Of a stretch of 14,119 nt of DNA, positions 12,459-14,119 are shown piece after piece (the first letter of the stretch is position 1; every line of letters starts with the position of its first letter). The notes under the pieces are model-generated. The model worked only from the letters and a program-made list of their open reading frames with translations, did no database searches and was not told where the DNA came from. The stretch is from contig JACQQP010000171.1 of assembly GCA_016206945.1 (NCBI GenBank), positions 1 through 14,119 of the forward strand, in the 5' to 3' direction. The DNA is from Candidatus Omnitrophota bacterium. Lineage in GTDB: Bacteria; Omnitrophota; Omnitrophia; Omnitrophales; Danuiimicrobiaceae. The translations under genes were made by a program, and so were the position numbers.

Positions 12459-12692
12459 ATGATTTCGATCAACGTGCGCGACCTACTGCACAGCTTTTCG
12501 AAGTACCTTAAAATCGTAAAGAGGGGGGAGAAAATCATCTTGATGGAACGGAATGTGCCCGTCGCTGATATCATTCCTCACAATGAGAACGTAGCTCGGC
12601 CTGGATGGAAGCGAACGATTGAAAAAATTGAAATTAAAGGTGAATCTCTCTCGGAAACCGTCATCAGGAATCGAAGAGAGCAGAACAAGTGA
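12459..12692 (+). CDS. Phd/YefM-type antitoxin
   Basis: A 77-residue protein with the prevent-host-death pattern: MISINVRDLLHSFSKYLKIVKRGEKIILMERNVPVADIIP, where an N-terminal strand and helix pair is followed by the conserved 'variable but Val-Ala-Asp-Ile-Ile-Pro' strand. The C-terminal part (about 50-77, KRTIEKIEIKGESLSETVIRNRREQNK) is charged and probably disordered until it wraps around the toxin. A strong AAGGAGAGG precedes the ATG by six bases. It overlaps the toxin start in a GTGA arrangement, the classic toxin-antitoxin coupling. It is likely to bind the palindromes at 12409-12432 and repress the operon. Confidence 0.88.
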   Translation: MISINVRDLLHSFSKYLKIVKRGEKIILMERNVPVADIIPHNENVARPGWKRTIEKIEIKGESLSETVIRNRREQNK

Positions 12693-13117
12693 AGGCTTTT
12701 CTTGATACCTCCGCATTAATTAAAAAATATGTCTCAGAGACCGGTTCTTCCCAACTGGAAACCCAGTTGGAAGAGATAAGTGAAATCATCGTGGCTCCCA
12801 TTTATTGGGTTGAACTCAATTCCGCGATTGAAAGGAGGCTCACAGAACAAACGCTCACCCGCCAGCAGGCAATCGTTATCCGTCGTGAAGCGGGAATGGA
12901 TTTGAACTATTTCAGCAAAGCGCTCTGGAATGATTCTTTAGAAGAAAAAGCAATTGAGATGATTAGAAAATATCCTTTGAAAACACTTGATGGCATTCAA
13001 CTGGCCGCAGGAATTCTCGCGCGTGCAGAAGTTTTTTTAACCTCCGATCAAGACCTCTACAAAGCCGCTTTGAAGGAATTAAAGACCAACGCAAGATTGA
13101 TCGGCGGTACCGTTTAA
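12689..13117 (+). CDS. PIN-domain (VapC-type) toxin ribonuclease
   Basis: A 142-residue PIN domain with the acidic set for Mg2+-dependent RNA cleavage: D6 (FLDTSALIKKYV), E42 (YWVELNSAIERR), D101 (KTLDGIQLAAG) and D120 (FLTSDQDLYKAA). All four are intact, so it is probably active. VapC toxins usually cut tRNA or rRNA and stop growth when the antitoxin is degraded; the RNA target is unknown here. The start is GTG 12689, overlapping the antitoxin stop. The gene ends 230 bp before the convergent GH57 gene, with a large palindrome between them. It is a typical accessory element inserted among minus-strand metabolic genes. Confidence 0.92.
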   Translation: MKAFLDTSALIKKYVSETGSSQLETQLEEISEIIVAPIYWVELNSAIERRLTEQTLTRQQAIVIRREAGMDLNYFSKALWNDSLEEKAIEMIRKYPLKTLDGIQLAAGILARAEVFLTSDQDLYKAALKELKTNARLIGGTV

Positions 13118-13145
13118 ATAATACCGATTAACTCATCCAATTATC

Positions 13146-13302
13146 TGAGGCCTCGCGGAGTTTTTTTAGATGTTACCGAGGCCTCATCCTGAAGGAGTCC
13201 GAAGGACGACTGAAGGATCTCATTGATGAGATCCTTCGACTCCGCCCCACAAACCGGGGCGTCGCTCAGGATGAGGGGTCTTCAAAACTCCGCGACCCCT
13301 CA
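13146..13302. repeat. Large nested palindromic repeat between convergent genes
   Basis: Outer arms 13146-13164 and 13284-13302 match in 17 of 19 bases (TGAGG..TCGCGGAGTTTT). A second stem pairs 13178-13192 with 13266-13280 (..CCTCATCCTGA). Inside are three hairpins: GTCC-GAA-GGAC (13197-13207), AAGGATCTCAT/ATGAGATCCTT (13213-13236) and CGCCCC/GGGGCG (13243-13261). The CATCCTGA..AAGGATCT..TCAGGATGAGG motif is a REP-like sequence seen in many bacterial genomes. It may also act as a two-way terminator. Confidence 0.88.
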
Positions 13303-13347
13303 TTTAAGTAAATTATAGAATATAAAAGATGCCATAGAAGGGGAATT

Positions 13348-14119
13348 TTACCTTCTTGCGGCTAACGAAGCGGGCTTGACCAGCTTTTCATAGACGCCGC
13401 GGCCGTCTTTGAATTCGCGAACGTTGCTCCTTGCTTTGGAAAGGTAATATAAGAATTCTTCTTCCAGGGAGGTCTCGGTCGCTTCACGAGTCAGTTCAAT
13501 AGCGCGTGCGGCGTATTGGAGAATTTGAATGGTCTCGATTCCGGAAATATCGTTAAAAAACCAACCGCAACTCGTATACATCAACATGGCATACTTCTGC
13601 ATTTCAAGCAATTTCAAACAAAAAGCCACTTCTTGATCACTCAAGACTTGCTTTGCGTGCCTTGCAAAAAAATGCCATTTTGCCTCATCCGATTGATCTA
13701 AAATGAGATCAATGTAATCGTTTCTCGCCCGCCAAACATTTTTGAGGTAATGCGAACCATACATCTGATAAATCACCGCGAGCTCGTCGCGAAGCCAATC
13801 GAGAGTTTTTCTAAGAGGTTTTCTCCAATGCTGCTTCCAACCGGGCGGACCTCCTGCCTGGCAACCGCAATGCTCCTTCCAACGTTTGACCCCATGAGCA
13901 CAGCTCCAAGAGGTTCCTTCGCCATCTTCGCCTTCGTTAAGCCGTACGGCATAACGTGGCGGATGGTCCACAAGAAACTCACCAAAATTGACAAGATGAA
14001 AACCCCGTTTGGGAACTTTAACTTCCAATAAATAAGCGAGTGCTCTTTCACCAAAGGCTTTATGATGACCAAAGGTTTCACCGTCAGTCGCTACGTGAAT
14101 CAATTGCACACGCCTGTGA
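13348..14119 (-). CDS. GH57-family glycosidase with DUF3536 region (partial, N-terminus beyond right edge)
   Basis: The frame enters from the right edge and ends at TAA 13348-13350, giving 257 residues of a C-terminal part; GTG 14109 is internal. ATDGETFGHHKAFGERALAYLL is a GH57 motif with candidate catalytic Asp/Glu. TSWSCAHGVKRWKEHCGCQAG and MYTSCGWFFNDISGIETIQILQYAARAIEL are typical of the long GH57 proteins carrying DUF3536. These are presumed alpha-glucan-active enzymes, but no member's activity can be read from sequence. No signal peptide can be judged. With malQ nearby and the CBM48 protein further off, it suggests storage-glucan metabolism, although the plus-strand toxin-antitoxin island now separates it from malQ. 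Confidence 0.85.
   Translation of the reverse strand, partial: HRRVQLIHVATDGETFGHHKAFGERALAYLLEVKVPKRGFHLVNFGEFLVDHPPRYAVRLNEGEDGEGTSWSCAHGVKRWKEHCGCQAGGPPGWKQHWRKPLRKTLDWLRDELAVIYQMYGSHYLKNVWRARNDYIDLILDQSDEAKWHFFARHAKQVLSDQEVAFCLKLLEMQKYAMLMYTSCGWFFNDISGIETIQILQYAARAIELTREATETSLEEEFLYYLSKARSNVREFKDGRGVYEKLVKPASLAARR

Noticed and set aside
1..14119. CRISPR array or insertion sequence transposase
   Set aside because: No regularly spaced direct repeats and no transposase or integrase reading frame were seen on either strand.

Overview
The window reads as a chromosome segment from an uncultivated-type, Gram-negative, anaerobic or facultatively anaerobic bacterium of moderate GC. It carries the siroheme-dependent heme pathway (AhbC, AhbD), a Tat component, a diheme cytochrome c fused to an ethylbenzene-dehydrogenase-type heme domain, several hemerythrins, a spore-photoproduct-lyase-like enzyme and a GH57/DUF3536 glycosidase. 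That mix fits lineages such as Nitrospirota, Omnitrophota or deltaproteobacterial groups. No ribosomal or phylogenetic marker is present, so the assignment is only a suggestion.

Layout. Almost everything from 1 to 11930 is on the minus strand and tightly packed. In transcription order it runs: malQ (10041-11930), a two-helix membrane protein, a DJ-1/PfpI protein, a 59-residue zinc-ribbon ORF missed by ordinary ORF calling, a nucleosidase, an SplB-like radical SAM enzyme, a cysteine-rich Crp/Fnr regulator, a hemerythrin, two small ferritin-like helical proteins, a second hemerythrin, a stand-alone glycogen-binding (CBM48) domain, ahbC, ahbD, tatA, and the cytochrome gene, which runs off the left edge. 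On the plus strand, 12114-13117 holds a small membrane protein and a Phd/VapC-type toxin-antitoxin pair with its own promoter. A GH57 gene enters from the right edge on the minus strand.

Function. ahbC-ahbD-tatA-cytochrome looks like a unit for heme supply and export of a periplasmic respiratory enzyme; the catalytic molybdoenzyme is predicted just beyond the left edge. The Crp-type regulator has the R-E-T-V-x-R recognition helix of E. coli CRP, and a perfect GTGA-N6-TCAC palindrome lies between it and the hemerythrin genes. This suggests an O2-, NO- or redox-controlled set of di-iron proteins. SplB, nucleosidase, zinc ribbon and DJ-1 look like a damage-repair and metabolite-clearing set. MalQ and GH57 belong to alpha-glucan metabolism.

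The most unusual content is the repeats. At least five distinct palindromic families occur in 14 kb. One family (4012-4102, 8071-8164, 8969-9039) has three copies. Each copy lies between minus-strand genes, and its terminal arm contains the purine-rich pre-start sequence and the ATG of the next gene (ahbC, splB, the nucleosidase). All three genes concern S-adenosylmethionine chemistry. Two other palindromes are inserted in frame inside ahbD and malQ, resembling in kind the Rickettsia palindromic elements. Another forms the apparent 5' end of a hemerythrin ORF, and a large nested one fills the gap between the convergent toxin and GH57 genes.
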